Position numbers and translations under genes: made by a program. This document shows, piece after piece, positions 8,518 to 16,824 of a stretch of 64,000 nucleotides of DNA. Within the stretch, counting starts at the first letter, position 1; each line of letters starts with the position of its first letter. The stretch covers positions 62,001 to 126,000 of the forward strand of contig CAVORP010000009.1 in assembly GCA_963698645.1 (NCBI GenBank), given 5' to 3'. The notes under the pieces are model-generated. The model was not told the origin of the DNA and did not search any database. It saw only the letters and a list, made by a program, of their open reading frames with translations. This DNA comes from Ovoidimarina sp963698645 (lineage in GTDB: Bacteria > Pseudomonadota > Alphaproteobacteria > Rhodobacterales > Rhodobacteraceae).

Positions 8518-8982
8518 CAAGGAAAACCGCAAACAAAAGAGGAGGATCGCATCCGACCCGCCGGTCGGAGCACTGTCGGTGCGCCAAAAGCGCCCGCTGT
8601 CAGGTCAGACGACGAGGTCGCAGCCTGTCGCCCGCCGCCCCAAGTCTGCTATCGCGTCCCGAGTTTGCATCTGGCCGCTCTTGATGAGATCCACGCGATT
8701 GAACTTGCCTACGCAGATGATCGGCTGTCAACAGAAATGCAGATGACGAAATCCGGCCATCTCCCCCTGCACGGATGCACAGATCACCGGCCGATCCCGC
8801 ACCGACCCTGTCACGATCCGCACAAGCCCGTGAGTTTGCTGACATATCCCAGGGTTCCGCGGGACAATCCGTTCACCGCGCCGTAAGACATCGATGTTAG
8901 CGCAACCCTTGAACTGAACTGATGAGTTCACTATCTGATGTTAAGCATCGATACATTCGGCGCGATACAGGGAAGATGAAAC
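8518..8982. other. Intergenic region between divergent hyuA and rpoH
   Basis: This gap holds the rpoH promoter at its right end and presumably the hyuA promoter. On the minus strand TTGACA (8726-8731) is a possible -35 element, but no convincing -10 follows. A minus-strand frame at about 8600-8730 (KFNRVDLIKSG, then MQTRDAIADLGRR) has some protein character and might be the end of a lost gene. I see no complete gene here. Confidence 0.4.
8909..8937 (+). promoter_or_regulatory. Putative sigma70-type promoter for rpoH
   Basis: TTGAAC (8909-8914) and TATCTG (8932-8937) are separated by exactly 17 bases and lie 46 bases upstream of the rpoH ATG. The spacer holds an inverted repeat, GAACT-gatg-AGTTC (8916-8929), that could be an operator. 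Confidence 0.45.
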
Positions 8983-9879
8983 ATGTCGAACTACGCCAAG
9001 CTTCCGGCCCCAAGTCCCGAACAGGGGCTGAACCGCTACCTGCAGGAAATCCGCAAGTTTCCGATGCTGGAGCCGGAGGAGGAATATATGCTGGCCAAGC
9101 GCTGGGTCGAGGATCAGGATACCGAGGCCGCGCACCGGATGGTCACCTCGCACCTGCGTCTGGCCGCCAAGATCGCCATGGGCTATCGCGGCTACGGCCT
9201 GCCGCAGGCCGAAGTGATCTCCGAGGCCAATGTCGGCCTGATGCAGGCGGTCAAGCGCTTCGATCCCGAACGCGGCTTCCGGCTGGCGACCTACGCGATG
9301 TGGTGGATCCGCGCCTCGATCCAGGAATATATCCTGCGGTCCTGGAGCCTCGTGAAACTCGGCACCACCAGCGCGCAGAAGAAGCTGTTCTTCAACCTGC
9401 GCAAGGCCAAGGCCCGCATCGGCGCGCTGGAAGAGGGCGACCTGCGCCCCGAACACGTGGAAAAGATCGCCACCGATCTGGGCGTCTCGGAACAGGAGGT
9501 GGTCAACATGAACCGCCGCCTGTCGGGCGGTGACGCCTCGCTCAACGCCACGGTCGCCACCGATGGCGAAGGCAGCGCGCAATGGCAGGACTGGCTGGAG
9601 GACGAAGACGCCGATCAGGCCGCCGATTACGAGGAACGCGACGAACTCGAAACCCGCCGCGCCCTTCTGGCCGAGGCGATGGAGGTCCTGAACGACCGCG
9701 AAAAGGACATCCTCGTGCAGCGCCGCCTGCAGGACAACCCGGTCACGCTCGAAGACCTCTCCGGCGTCTACGATGTCAGCCGCGAACGGATCCGCCAGAT
9801 CGAAGTACGCGCGTTCGAGAAGCTGCAGAAGCGGATGACGGAACTGGCCCGGAAAAAGGGCGTGCTCGAACACGCCTGA
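8983..9879 (+). CDS. rpoH: RNA polymerase sigma-32 factor RpoH
   Basis: A 298-residue heat-shock sigma factor. Region 2 carries NRYLQEIRKFPMLEPEEE, HLRLAAKIAMGYRGYGLP and RFDPERGFRLATYAMWWIRA. The RpoH box just after region 2.4 is present as AQKKLFFNLRK (about residues 129-139), which separates it from RpoD and FliA. Region 4 ends with a helix-turn-helix, VTLEDLSGVYDVSRERIRQIE. It directs core polymerase to heat-shock promoters (chaperones, proteases). Length is normal for alphaproteobacteria, several of which have two RpoH copies. The start has an AGGGAAG ribosome-binding site about ten bases upstream. A strong hairpin follows the gene, so it is probably monocistronic. Confidence 0.97.
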   Translation: MSNYAKLPAPSPEQGLNRYLQEIRKFPMLEPEEEYMLAKRWVEDQDTEAAHRMVTSHLRLAAKIAMGYRGYGLPQAEVISEANVGLMQAVKRFDPERGFRLATYAMWWIRASIQEYILRSWSLVKLGTTSAQKKLFFNLRKAKARIGALEEGDLRPEHVEKIATDLGVSEQEVVNMNRRLSGGDASLNATVATDGEGSAQWQDWLEDEDADQAADYEERDELETRRALLAEAMEVLNDREKDILVQRRLQDNPVTLEDLSGVYDVSRERIRQIEVRAFEKLQKRMTELARKKGVLEHA

Positions 9880-9907
9880 CCCTTCCCGACCCGCCGCCTC
9901 CCTGTTA

Positions 9908-9939
9908 GCCTCCCTTCGATCGTCGAAGGGGGGCTTTTT
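9908..9939 (+). terminator. Rho-independent terminator after rpoH
   Basis: GCCTCCCTTCGA (9908-9919) pairs with TCGAAGGGGGGC (9923-9934), a 12-bp stem with one G-U pair and a 3-base loop, followed directly by TTTTT. The right arm also contains the G-rich ribosome-binding site of the oxidoreductase that starts at 9941. Confidence 0.85.
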
Positions 9940-9940
9940 C

Positions 9941-10903
9941 ATGACCAAACCGATCCGCTGGGGCATTCTCGGAGCCTCGAAATTCGCCTCCGAACAGATG
10001 GGCCCGGCAATCCACGAGGCGAAAGGCGCGGTTCTCGCGGGCCTCGCCACGTCCTCGCCGGACAAGGCGGCCCGGTTTCGCGCCTTCGCGCCGGGCCTCA
10101 CGCTCTACGACAGCTACGACGCGCTGCTGGCCGCGCCTGAAATCGACGCAGTCTATATCCCGCTGCCAAATCATCTTCATATCGAGTGGTCCCTCAAGGC
10201 ACTGGCGGCGGGCAAACCGGTGCTCTGCGAAAAACCCGTGGCCCTCAGCGCCAGCCAGATCGACCCGCTGATCGCCGCGCGCGACGCCAGCGGGCTGCTG
10301 GCCGCCGAGGCCTACATGATCGCCCATCACCCGCAATGGCACAAATCCCGGGCGCTTCTGGCCGAGGGCGCGATCGGCGATCTCGTCCATGTCGAGGGCA
10401 TCTTCACCTATGACAATCCCGACGCGGCGAATATCCGCAACCGGCCAGAGACCGGCGGCGGCGCGCTGCCCGATATCGGCGTCTACCCGATCGGCGCCGC
10501 GCGCCTCGCCACCGGGCGGGAGCCCACCGGCCTCCGCGCCCGCATCGACTGGGAGAACGGGGTCGACGTCACCTCCCGCGTCGAGGCGGAATTCCCCGGC
10601 TTCACCCTCTCGGTGCTCGTCTCCATGCGCATGGCGAAACGGCAGGAAATGACCTTCCACGGCACCGGTGGCCGCCTGCGCCTCACCGCGCCCTTCAATG
10701 CCGGCACCTTCGGCGAGGCCCGGATCGAGCTGATCAATGCGGACGGGGAATGCCAGTTCCGCTTCCCCGACGCCCGCCAATATGCGCTCCAGGTCGAGGC
10801 CTTCGGGAACAGCATCAGGACCGGGGCACCCTACCCATGGACGCTCGAGGATGCCCGGGGCACGCAAGTGGTGCTCGACATGGCGCTTGCCGCGTCGGCC
10901 TGA
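9941..10903 (+). CDS. Gfo/Idh/MocA family oxidoreductase
   Basis: A 320-residue NAD(P)-dependent oxidoreductase. The Rossmann N-terminus reads IRWGILGASKFASEQM, and the family signature CEKPVALSASQI sits near residues 95-106. The C-terminal domain follows, with AEAYMIAHHPQWHK and GGGALPDIGVYPI. Family members oxidise sugars, inositols or trans-dihydrodiols; the substrate here is unknown. The ATG at 9941 lies only two bases past the T-run of the rpoH terminator. Its only visible ribosome-binding site is the GGGGGG inside that hairpin. It is followed by a conserved terminator element, and the next gene is convergent. Confidence 0.9.
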   Translation: MTKPIRWGILGASKFASEQMGPAIHEAKGAVLAGLATSSPDKAARFRAFAPGLTLYDSYDALLAAPEIDAVYIPLPNHLHIEWSLKALAAGKPVLCEKPVALSASQIDPLIAARDASGLLAAEAYMIAHHPQWHKSRALLAEGAIGDLVHVEGIFTYDNPDAANIRNRPETGGGALPDIGVYPIGAARLATGREPTGLRARIDWENGVDVTSRVEAEFPGFTLSVLVSMRMAKRQEMTFHGTGGRLRLTAPFNAGTFGEARIELINADGECQFRFPDARQYALQVEAFGNSIRTGAPYPWTLEDARGTQVVLDMALAASA

Positions 10904-10970
10904 CCGCTTCTTCTCTTTCCAAATATCCTCGGGGGGAGCGCGAGGGGGTCGAAAACCCCCTCGCTTTTCC
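10901..10970 (+). terminator. Dispersed terminator element, copy 1 (between convergent genes)
   Basis: Starting at the stop codon of the oxidoreductase, a block of about 36 bases (TGACCGCTTCTTCTCTTTCC, then AAATATCCTCGGGGG) precedes a hairpin, CGAGGGGGT (10941-10949) with ACCCCCTCG (10955-10963), and then CTTTTCC. A near-identical block with the same hairpin occurs after gluQRS at 45966-46047. Both separate convergent genes. Confidence 0.7.
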
Positions 10971-11043
10971 GGCGACGGCCTGGGGCCGCCGCAAAAACTC
11001 ACACGCGGGCGGCCCGGGGCCCGGCGCAATCGCTCGCCCGCGC

Positions 11044-11916
11044 CTATCCCAGCGCGCGCAGCCGCTTGATCAGGCTCGACGTGTCCCAGCGCCCGCCGCC
11101 CAGGTTCTGCACATCCTTGTAGAACTGGTCCACCAGCGCCGTCACCGGCAGGCTCGCACCGGTCTCCTCGGCGGTGCGCAGACAGATATCCAGGTCCTTC
11201 CGCATCCAGTCGACGGCAAAACCATGATCAAACTTGTCGTCCACCATGGTCTCGTACCGGTTCGCCATCTGCCACGATCCCGCCGCCCCCTGGCTGATCA
11301 CCTCGACCACGGCCTTCACGTCAAGCCCCGCCTTCTCGCCGAAGTGAAGCGCCTCGCTCAACCCCTGCACCAGCCCGGCGATGCAGATCTGGTTCACCAT
11401 CTTGGTGAGCTGCCCCGCACCGCTTTCGCCCAGCCGCTTGCAGGCCTTGGCATAGACCTGCATCACCGGCTCGGCCCGGGCATAGGTCTCTTCGTCGCCG
11501 CCGCACATGATGCCAAGCTGGCCATTCTCGGCCCCTGCCTGACCGCCGGAGACGGGCGCATCGACGAAGCCCACGCCCACTTCGCCCGCCGCGGCATGCA
11601 ATTCGCGCGTCACCGCCGCCGAAACCGTCGTGTGATCGACAAAGATCGCCCCCTTCGCCATCCCGGCAAGCGCCCCGTCCGGCCCGGTGACGACCGACCG
11701 CAGGTCGTCGTCATTGCCGACGCAGGCCATCACGAAATCACAGCCCTGGGCCGCCTCCCGCGGCGTCGCCGCATGGGACCCACCATATTCCGACGCCCAT
11801 TTTTCGGCCTTGGCCGCCGTCCGGTTGAACACCGTCACCGTATGACCGGCCCGCGCGAGGTGACCCGCCATCGGATATCCCATCACGCCCAGTCCCAGAA
11901 ACGCGACATTCGCCAT
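11044..11916 (-). CDS. NAD(P)-dependent oxidoreductase, 3-hydroxyisobutyrate dehydrogenase family
   Basis: A 290-residue beta-hydroxyacid dehydrogenase. The N-terminal dinucleotide fold begins VAFLGLGVMGYPMAGHL, the substrate-binding signature is DAPVSGGQAGAENGQL (about residues 118-133), and the catalytic lysine lies in GQLTKMVNQICIAG (about 165-180). The family covers 3-hydroxyisobutyrate dehydrogenase (valine breakdown), tartronate semialdehyde reductase and GLYR1-type succinic semialdehyde reductases, and the sequence does not decide between them. The start at 11916 has a strong AGGAGGGA ribosome-binding site; the frame extends upstream only as a shadow. It diverges from the acylase gene and converges on the oxidoreductase. 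Confidence 0.88.
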   Translation of the reverse strand: MANVAFLGLGVMGYPMAGHLARAGHTVTVFNRTAAKAEKWASEYGGSHAATPREAAQGCDFVMACVGNDDDLRSVVTGPDGALAGMAKGAIFVDHTTVSAAVTRELHAAAGEVGVGFVDAPVSGGQAGAENGQLGIMCGGDEETYARAEPVMQVYAKACKRLGESGAGQLTKMVNQICIAGLVQGLSEALHFGEKAGLDVKAVVEVISQGAAGSWQMANRYETMVDDKFDHGFAVDWMRKDLDICLRTAEETGASLPVTALVDQFYKDVQNLGGGRWDTSSLIKRLRALG

Positions 11917-11995
11917 GGCTTCCCTCCTCCTGTGAAATCGCTTAACTCTGGCCCTACCTAAACGACCCCGACGCCCCGTCAACTCGAGCAGAACA

Positions 11996-14464
11996 TTGGG
12001 ACGACTTTTTCGCTGGCTGATGCGCAGTTTTTCTGCCGTGCTCCTTCTTGGCACGGCGGCCATTGTGCTGCTCTACTGGTTCGCGGGCCGCTCGATCCCC
12101 GATTATTCCGCCACGATCGAGGTTCCCGGCATCACCGCCCCGGTCGAGATCGTGCGCGACAACGCCAACGTGCCCCATATCTTCGGCGCCACCGATCCGG
12201 ATGTCTATTTCGCCCTCGGCTTCGCCCATGCGCAGGACAGGCTCTGGCAGATGATGACCCTGCGGCGCACCGCACAGGGGCGCCTGTCCGAGATCTTCGG
12301 CGTCCGCACCTTCCGGACCGACGATCTGATGCGGCGGCTCGATCTCTACACGCTCTCCACGCAATCGGTGGCGGCGCAGGACGACTACACCACGGCCGCG
12401 CTCCGGGCCTATGCCGACGGGGTGAATGCCTGGCTGGCCGAGGTGAACGCAGGCGCGCGCGGGCGCGGCGCGCCCGAATTCTGGCTCTTCGCGCCCCAGA
12501 TCGCCCCTTGGCAACCGGCCGACAGCATCGCGATCGGCAAACTCATGGCCTATCGCCTCTCCGACAAGGCCGCCTCCGAGGTGCTCCGCGCCCGGGTTTC
12601 GCTCCTGCTGAACGGCGACCGGCTGCGCGATATCCTGCCCGATGCACCGGGAACGGGCGTCGCGGCCCTGCCGGAATTCGCATCGCTCTTTCCCGACGCC
12701 CCCCGCCATGCCGCGGCCTCGCCCCTCCTCCGGGATCCTTTCGACCCCACGCCGCGCCGGGGCCTTGGCGGCGCCTCCAACGCCTGGGCGGCGGGACCCT
12801 CGCGCTCGGCCACCGCCGGCACGCTACTCGCCAATGACCCGCATCTGGGCTTCACCGCGCCCGGGCCATGGTTTCTCGCGCGGCTCGAACTGGAAACCGG
12901 CGGCGTCATCGGCGGGACCATCCCCGGCATCCCGGCGGTCCTTGTCGGGCGCAGCCAGAACCTCGGCTGGGGCGTGACCTCCACCAATCTCGACGACCAG
13001 GATCTCCTGATCGAACAACTCAACCCCGAGAACCCCGAAGAGGTGCTCACTCCCGACGGCTATCGCCCGCTCGAAACGCGCCAGTCGATCATCCGGATCA
13101 AGGACGAGGAACCCCGCACCATCACCCTCCGCTGGTCCGAAAACGGCCCGCTCCTGCCCGGTGCGCAATACGAGCTCTCGACGATCACCCCGCCCGGCCA
13201 TGTGGCCGCCCTGTCATGGACCGCGCTGTCGGCCGACGATACCTCCATGAGCGCCGTCATGGGCATCATGCGCGCGACCAACGTGCAGGACGCGATCGAG
13301 GCCGGGCGGCTCCACGTGGCCCCGGCCCAGAACCTGACGCTGATCGACCAGGAAACCATCGCGATGAAGGTGGTCGGCGCCCTCCCCCGCCGCTTCGCCG
13401 GCCACCAAAGCCAGGGCCGGATTCCGTCGCAGGGCTGGCTGCCGGAAAACCGCTGGGACGGCACCCTGCCCTATTCCGCCAACCCCGAATTCGTCTCGCC
13501 ACCGGGCGGTATCCTCGGCAATACGAACAACAAGATCATCGACCGCCCGTTTCCCTACCATGTCAGCTTCGACTGGGGCGACACGCAGCGCGTCCAGCGC
13601 TGGGAACGCCTGATGCAGGGCCGCGAGGTCCATACCCGCGACAGCTTCGTCGAGGCCCAGCTCGATACCGTCTCGATCACCGCGCGCACACTGCTGCCGC
13701 TCATCGCCGCGGAACTCTGGTTCACCGGCGAGGCCGCGCCCGAAGGCACGCCCGAACGCCGTCGCCAGCGGGCGCTCGAACTTCTGGCCGACTGGAACGG
13801 CGAGATGAACGAACATCTCCCCGAACCCCTGCTCTATGCCGCGTGGCTGCGCGCCCTGCAGGACCGGTTGATCCACGACGAACTGGGCGGGGTGCTCGCC
13901 GATGAGTTCAACCATGTCGAACCCCTGTTCATCGAACGGGTGTTCCGCGATGTCGACGGTGCCTCGGAATGGTGCGACGTGATCCGCTCCTCGGAACGCG
14001 AAACCTGCGCCCAGATCGCAAGCCAGGCGCTCGACGACGCGCTGGTCTGGATCGGCGACCGCTATGGCAGCCAGGTCGACTCCCTGCGCTGGGGCGATGC
14101 CCACGAAGCCCGCCACGACCACCCCGTTCTGGGCGAAACCCCGGGGCTCAACTGGATCGTGAACATCCGCCAATCCACCTCGGGCGGCGACAACACGCTG
14201 ATGCGCGGGCGCACCTCGGGCACCGATCCCGACCCGTTCCTCAATGTCCACGGCGCGGGCTATCGCGGCGTCTACGACCTTGCCGATCCCGACAGCTCCG
14301 TCTTCATCACCTCCACCGGGCAATCGGGCCACCCCCTGTCACGCCATTACGACGACCTGGGGGAATTGTGGCGCCGCGGCGAATACATCCCGATGTCGCT
14401 GGATCCCGATCTTGCCCGGGCCGCCGCGGTGGGCGTGACACGCCTGTTACCTGCAGGCCGCTGA
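11996..14464 (+). CDS. Penicillin acylase (S45) family Ntn-hydrolase
   Basis: An 822-residue amidohydrolase of the penicillin G acylase/AHL acylase group. An N-terminal hydrophobic segment (residues about 11-30, FSAVLLLGTAAIVLLYWFAG) exports or anchors it. The A chain contains FALGFAHAQDRLWQM and QGRLSEIFG. The self-processing site is GLGGASNAWA, with Ser261 as the expected nucleophile, and ANDPHLGF follows in the B chain. Such enzymes cleave amides including beta-lactam side chains and acyl-homoserine lactones, so quorum quenching is possible but unproven. The start is TTG 11996 or ATG 12020; neither has a good ribosome-binding site. Confidence 0.9.
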   Translation: MGRLFRWLMRSFSAVLLLGTAAIVLLYWFAGRSIPDYSATIEVPGITAPVEIVRDNANVPHIFGATDPDVYFALGFAHAQDRLWQMMTLRRTAQGRLSEIFGVRTFRTDDLMRRLDLYTLSTQSVAAQDDYTTAALRAYADGVNAWLAEVNAGARGRGAPEFWLFAPQIAPWQPADSIAIGKLMAYRLSDKAASEVLRARVSLLLNGDRLRDILPDAPGTGVAALPEFASLFPDAPRHAAASPLLRDPFDPTPRRGLGGASNAWAAGPSRSATAGTLLANDPHLGFTAPGPWFLARLELETGGVIGGTIPGIPAVLVGRSQNLGWGVTSTNLDDQDLLIEQLNPENPEEVLTPDGYRPLETRQSIIRIKDEEPRTITLRWSENGPLLPGAQYELSTITPPGHVAALSWTALSADDTSMSAVMGIMRATNVQDAIEAGRLHVAPAQNLTLIDQETIAMKVVGALPRRFAGHQSQGRIPSQGWLPENRWDGTLPYSANPEFVSPPGGILGNTNNKIIDRPFPYHVSFDWGDTQRVQRWERLMQGREVHTRDSFVEAQLDTVSITARTLLPLIAAELWFTGEAAPEGTPERRRQRALELLADWNGEMNEHLPEPLLYAAWLRALQDRLIHDELGGVLADEFNHVEPLFIERVFRDVDGASEWCDVIRSSERETCAQIASQALDDALVWIGDRYGSQVDSLRWGDAHEARHDHPVLGETPGLNWIVNIRQSTSGGDNTLMRGRTSGTDPDPFLNVHGAGYRGVYDLADPDSSVFITSTGQSGHPLSRHYDDLGELWRRGEYIPMSLDPDLARAAAVGVTRLLPAGR

Positions 14465-14554
14465 CCGCGAAAAACCCTCGGTATCTTGGTATTAATCCTG
14501 TGCAAGCTACAAACCCCCGACTAGAAACGGGGCGAGGCTGGAGGTGTATTTGCT

Positions 14555-15154
14555 ATGTTTCGGAGATGTCTTCTAATTGCTGCGGCGTTGACGCTGGTGG
14601 GGTGCACCGTGGTCGAGGTCGATTACGACGCCGGCATTCCCGCCGAGGTCTCGCGGTCCTGGACCGTGACCAGCGTCGAAGTGGTGGTGCCCGACGAACT
14701 GACCGTCTCGGAGCGCAACTCCTACGCGCCCAATGCCGATATCGTCTGGTACGGCGATCCGCCCGGTGACCGTCGTGCCCAGGTGGGCGCGGTCGTGCGC
14801 GACGGGCTGACCACAGGCGCATCGGTGCTGAACGGCCCGACACCGGTCATTCTTCGCGCCCAGCTGATCGAGTTCCATGCCGTCACCCCCCGTGCCGTCG
14901 CCCGGGCCCCGGCCGCTATCCACAATATCGGATTTTTCGCCTGGATCGTGGATGCGCGAAGCGGCGAACGCATCACCCAGCCGCAGGCGATCAACGCCGA
15001 TCTCGAGGCCATGGTCGGTGTGGCCGCCGTCCTTGCCGCGCAAGAGGGCCAGACCCAGAAGGTCCGGATCAAGGCACATCTGGCCAAGGTGATTCAAGGC
15101 TGGCTCGGTGTCGGCGTGGATCCGCGCGAATCCCATCGGGGGATCGGCCGCTAG
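14555..15154 (+). CDS. Predicted lipoprotein of unknown function
   Basis: A 199-residue protein with a lipoprotein signal: MFRRCLLIAAALTLVGC, where Cys17 in LVGC would be lipidated. The mature part has alternating beta-strand-like sequence (VTSVEVVVPDELTVSE, PTPVILRAQLIEFH) and ends in a basic tail. It resembles conserved Rhodobacteraceae lipoproteins of unknown role. It ends four bases into the convergent hflX gene, so the two 3' ends overlap. Confidence 0.8.
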   Translation: MFRRCLLIAAALTLVGCTVVEVDYDAGIPAEVSRSWTVTSVEVVVPDELTVSERNSYAPNADIVWYGDPPGDRRAQVGAVVRDGLTTGASVLNGPTPVILRAQLIEFHAVTPRAVARAPAAIHNIGFFAWIVDARSGERITQPQAINADLEAMVGVAAVLAAQEGQTQKVRIKAHLAKVIQGWLGVGVDPRESHRGIGR

Positions 15155-16434
15155 GGCTGATCCTCGGGGGCGGGCACGCTGTCCGACAATGTGGCGAACC
15201 GCGCCCGCTGGCGCGGGGTCCATGAGACGTCAAGCTGCCATCCCGCCTCGCCCGACACCTCCCGGGTGACAACCCCCTGCTCGAACAGCCAGGCCCGCGC
15301 CCGACCGTCCGAGAACGGCACCTCGATCCGCTGGTCCAGCCGCGCCCCGTCCAGAAGCCGGGCAATTTCCGCCGACAGCGCCTCCACCCCCTCGCCGGTC
15401 AGCGCCGAAAGGGTGAGAACCCCGTCGCTGCGCTGCGCCACCGTCTCGCGCGCCGCCCGCGTCTCGGGGTCCAGCGCATCCAGCTTGTTCCACAGCTCCA
15501 GCACCGGCACATCCTTGTCCACGCCAAGCTCGGCCATGATCGCCTCGACATCGGCCGCCTGTTCCGCGCTCTGCGGATGCGAGATATCGCGCACGTGACA
15601 GATCAGGTCGGCCGCCAGAACCTCCTCCAGCGTCGCCCGGAACGCCGCCACAAGCTGCGTCGGCAGGTCCGAGATGAACCCCACCGTATCCGACAGGATC
15701 ATCTCCGACCCCGAAGGAAGCTGCACCGCGCGCATGGTGGGATCGAGCGTGGCGAACAGCATGTCCTTGGCGGTCACCCCGGCCCCCGTCAAGCGGTTGA
15801 ACAGCGTCGACTTGCCCGCATTGGTATAACCCACGAGCGCGACGATCGGATAGGGCACCTTGGCCCGCGCCGCCCGGTGCAGGCTCCGCGTCTTGGCCAC
15901 CTTCGCCAGTTGCCGCTTCAGCCGCGTGATCGCCTCGTCGATGGCACGGCGGTCCGCCTCGATCTGGGTCTCGCCGGGACCCCCGACGAAGCCAAGCCCG
16001 CCCCGCTGCCGCTCCAGGTGCGTCCAGGCCCGCACCAGCCGGGTCCGCTGATAGCTCAGCGCCGCCAGTTCCACCTGCAACACCCCCTCGCGGGTCCGGG
16101 CCCGGTCCGCAAAGATCTCGAGGATCAGCCCGGTCCGGTCCAGCAACTTGACGTCCCAGGCCTTTTCAAGGTTGCGCTGCTGGACCGGCGTCACCGGCCC
16201 GTCAACCAGCACCAGCCCCACCTCCAGTTCCGAGAACAGCGCCTTCAATTCGTCGATCTTGCCCGACCCGAACAACAGCCCCGCCTGCGCCTTGGCAAGC
16301 CGCACGACGTCCGAACCCACGACCTCCAGATCCGGCAACGCATGGGCGAGCGCCACGGCCTCCGCCAGCGCCGCCACCGGGTCGCGGCGGTCCGCGGCAC
16401 TCTTGATGTCGGGATGCAGGACGAAGGCGCGCAT
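15151..16434 (-). CDS. hflX: GTPase HflX
   Basis: A 427-residue ribosome-associated GTPase that splits stalled or heat-damaged ribosomes. The N-terminal HflX domain (about residues 20-185) includes LLFGSGKIDELKAL and the signature GGLGFVGGPGETQIE. The G domain follows with P-loop GYTNAGKST, switch DTVGFISDLP and NKLD. The start at 16434 lies 28 bases after the hfq stop; a TTG at 16458 is an alternative. The hfq-hflX order is widely conserved in proteobacteria and suggests co-transcription. Confidence 0.95.
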   Translation of the reverse strand: MRAFVLHPDIKSAADRRDPVAALAEAVALAHALPDLEVVGSDVVRLAKAQAGLLFGSGKIDELKALFSELEVGLVLVDGPVTPVQQRNLEKAWDVKLLDRTGLILEIFADRARTREGVLQVELAALSYQRTRLVRAWTHLERQRGGLGFVGGPGETQIEADRRAIDEAITRLKRQLAKVAKTRSLHRAARAKVPYPIVALVGYTNAGKSTLFNRLTGAGVTAKDMLFATLDPTMRAVQLPSGSEMILSDTVGFISDLPTQLVAAFRATLEEVLAADLICHVRDISHPQSAEQAADVEAIMAELGVDKDVPVLELWNKLDALDPETRAARETVAQRSDGVLTLSALTGEGVEALSAEIARLLDGARLDQRIEVPFSDGRARAWLFEQGVVTREVSGEAGWQLDVSWTPRQRARFATLSDSVPAPEDQP

Positions 16435-16462
16435 CGCCTTCGTGCCAACCTCGCTCAAGGGA

Positions 16463-16696
16463 TCACTCTTCGCCTTCGTAAAGGCTGATCGGTTGCGAGG
16501 GCATGATCGTGGAAATGGCATGCTTGTAGACAAGCTGGGACTGTCCGTCCCGACGCAAAAGCACGCAGAAATTGTCAAACCAGGTGATGACACCCTGAAG
16601 TTTCACGCCATTGATCAGGAAAATGGTCACCGGAACCTTTGTTTTCCTGACATGGTTCAGGAACGCATCCTGCAAATTCTGTCTGTCCGAAGCCAT
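16463..16696 (-). CDS. hfq: RNA chaperone Hfq
   Basis: A 77-residue Sm-like protein that pairs small RNAs with mRNAs. Sm1 motif: NLQDAFLNHVRKTKVPVTIFL, with Gln8-type and Phe distal-face residues; Sm2 motif: VYKHAIST, with the conserved YKHA. The C-terminal tail is short, as is usual in alphaproteobacteria. In Rhodobacter, Hfq (also called NrfA) supports nitrogen fixation gene expression, which fits its position downstream of ntr genes. The start is the ATG at 16696 before ASDRQ; the longer upstream frame is not conserved-looking. Confidence 0.97.
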   Translation of the reverse strand: MASDRQNLQDAFLNHVRKTKVPVTIFLINGVKLQGVITWFDNFCVLLRRDGQSQLVYKHAISTIMPSQPISLYEGEE

Positions 16697-16824
16697 GGAA
16701 TATAGGGCCTTTTTTCTTGGCGCCGCCGGAATGGGCGGGCATATAGACGTCACTATGATGCGGATGCGAAAGAGATTCCAGCCCCTAAATCAGACTGTTA
16801 TCCGCGCGCGACGTCGCAGCGCGC

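Noticed and set aside
6442..8886. 814-codon plus-strand open frame over hyuA
   Set aside because: It is the antisense of a well-conserved HyuA, low in complexity and without a ribosome-binding site. High GC explains the lack of stops.
10621..10640. Additional copy of the CATGCGCATG repeat
   Set aside because: Only the 10-bp palindrome matches. It lies in the coding part of the oxidoreductase and lacks the GAATACACAT arm.
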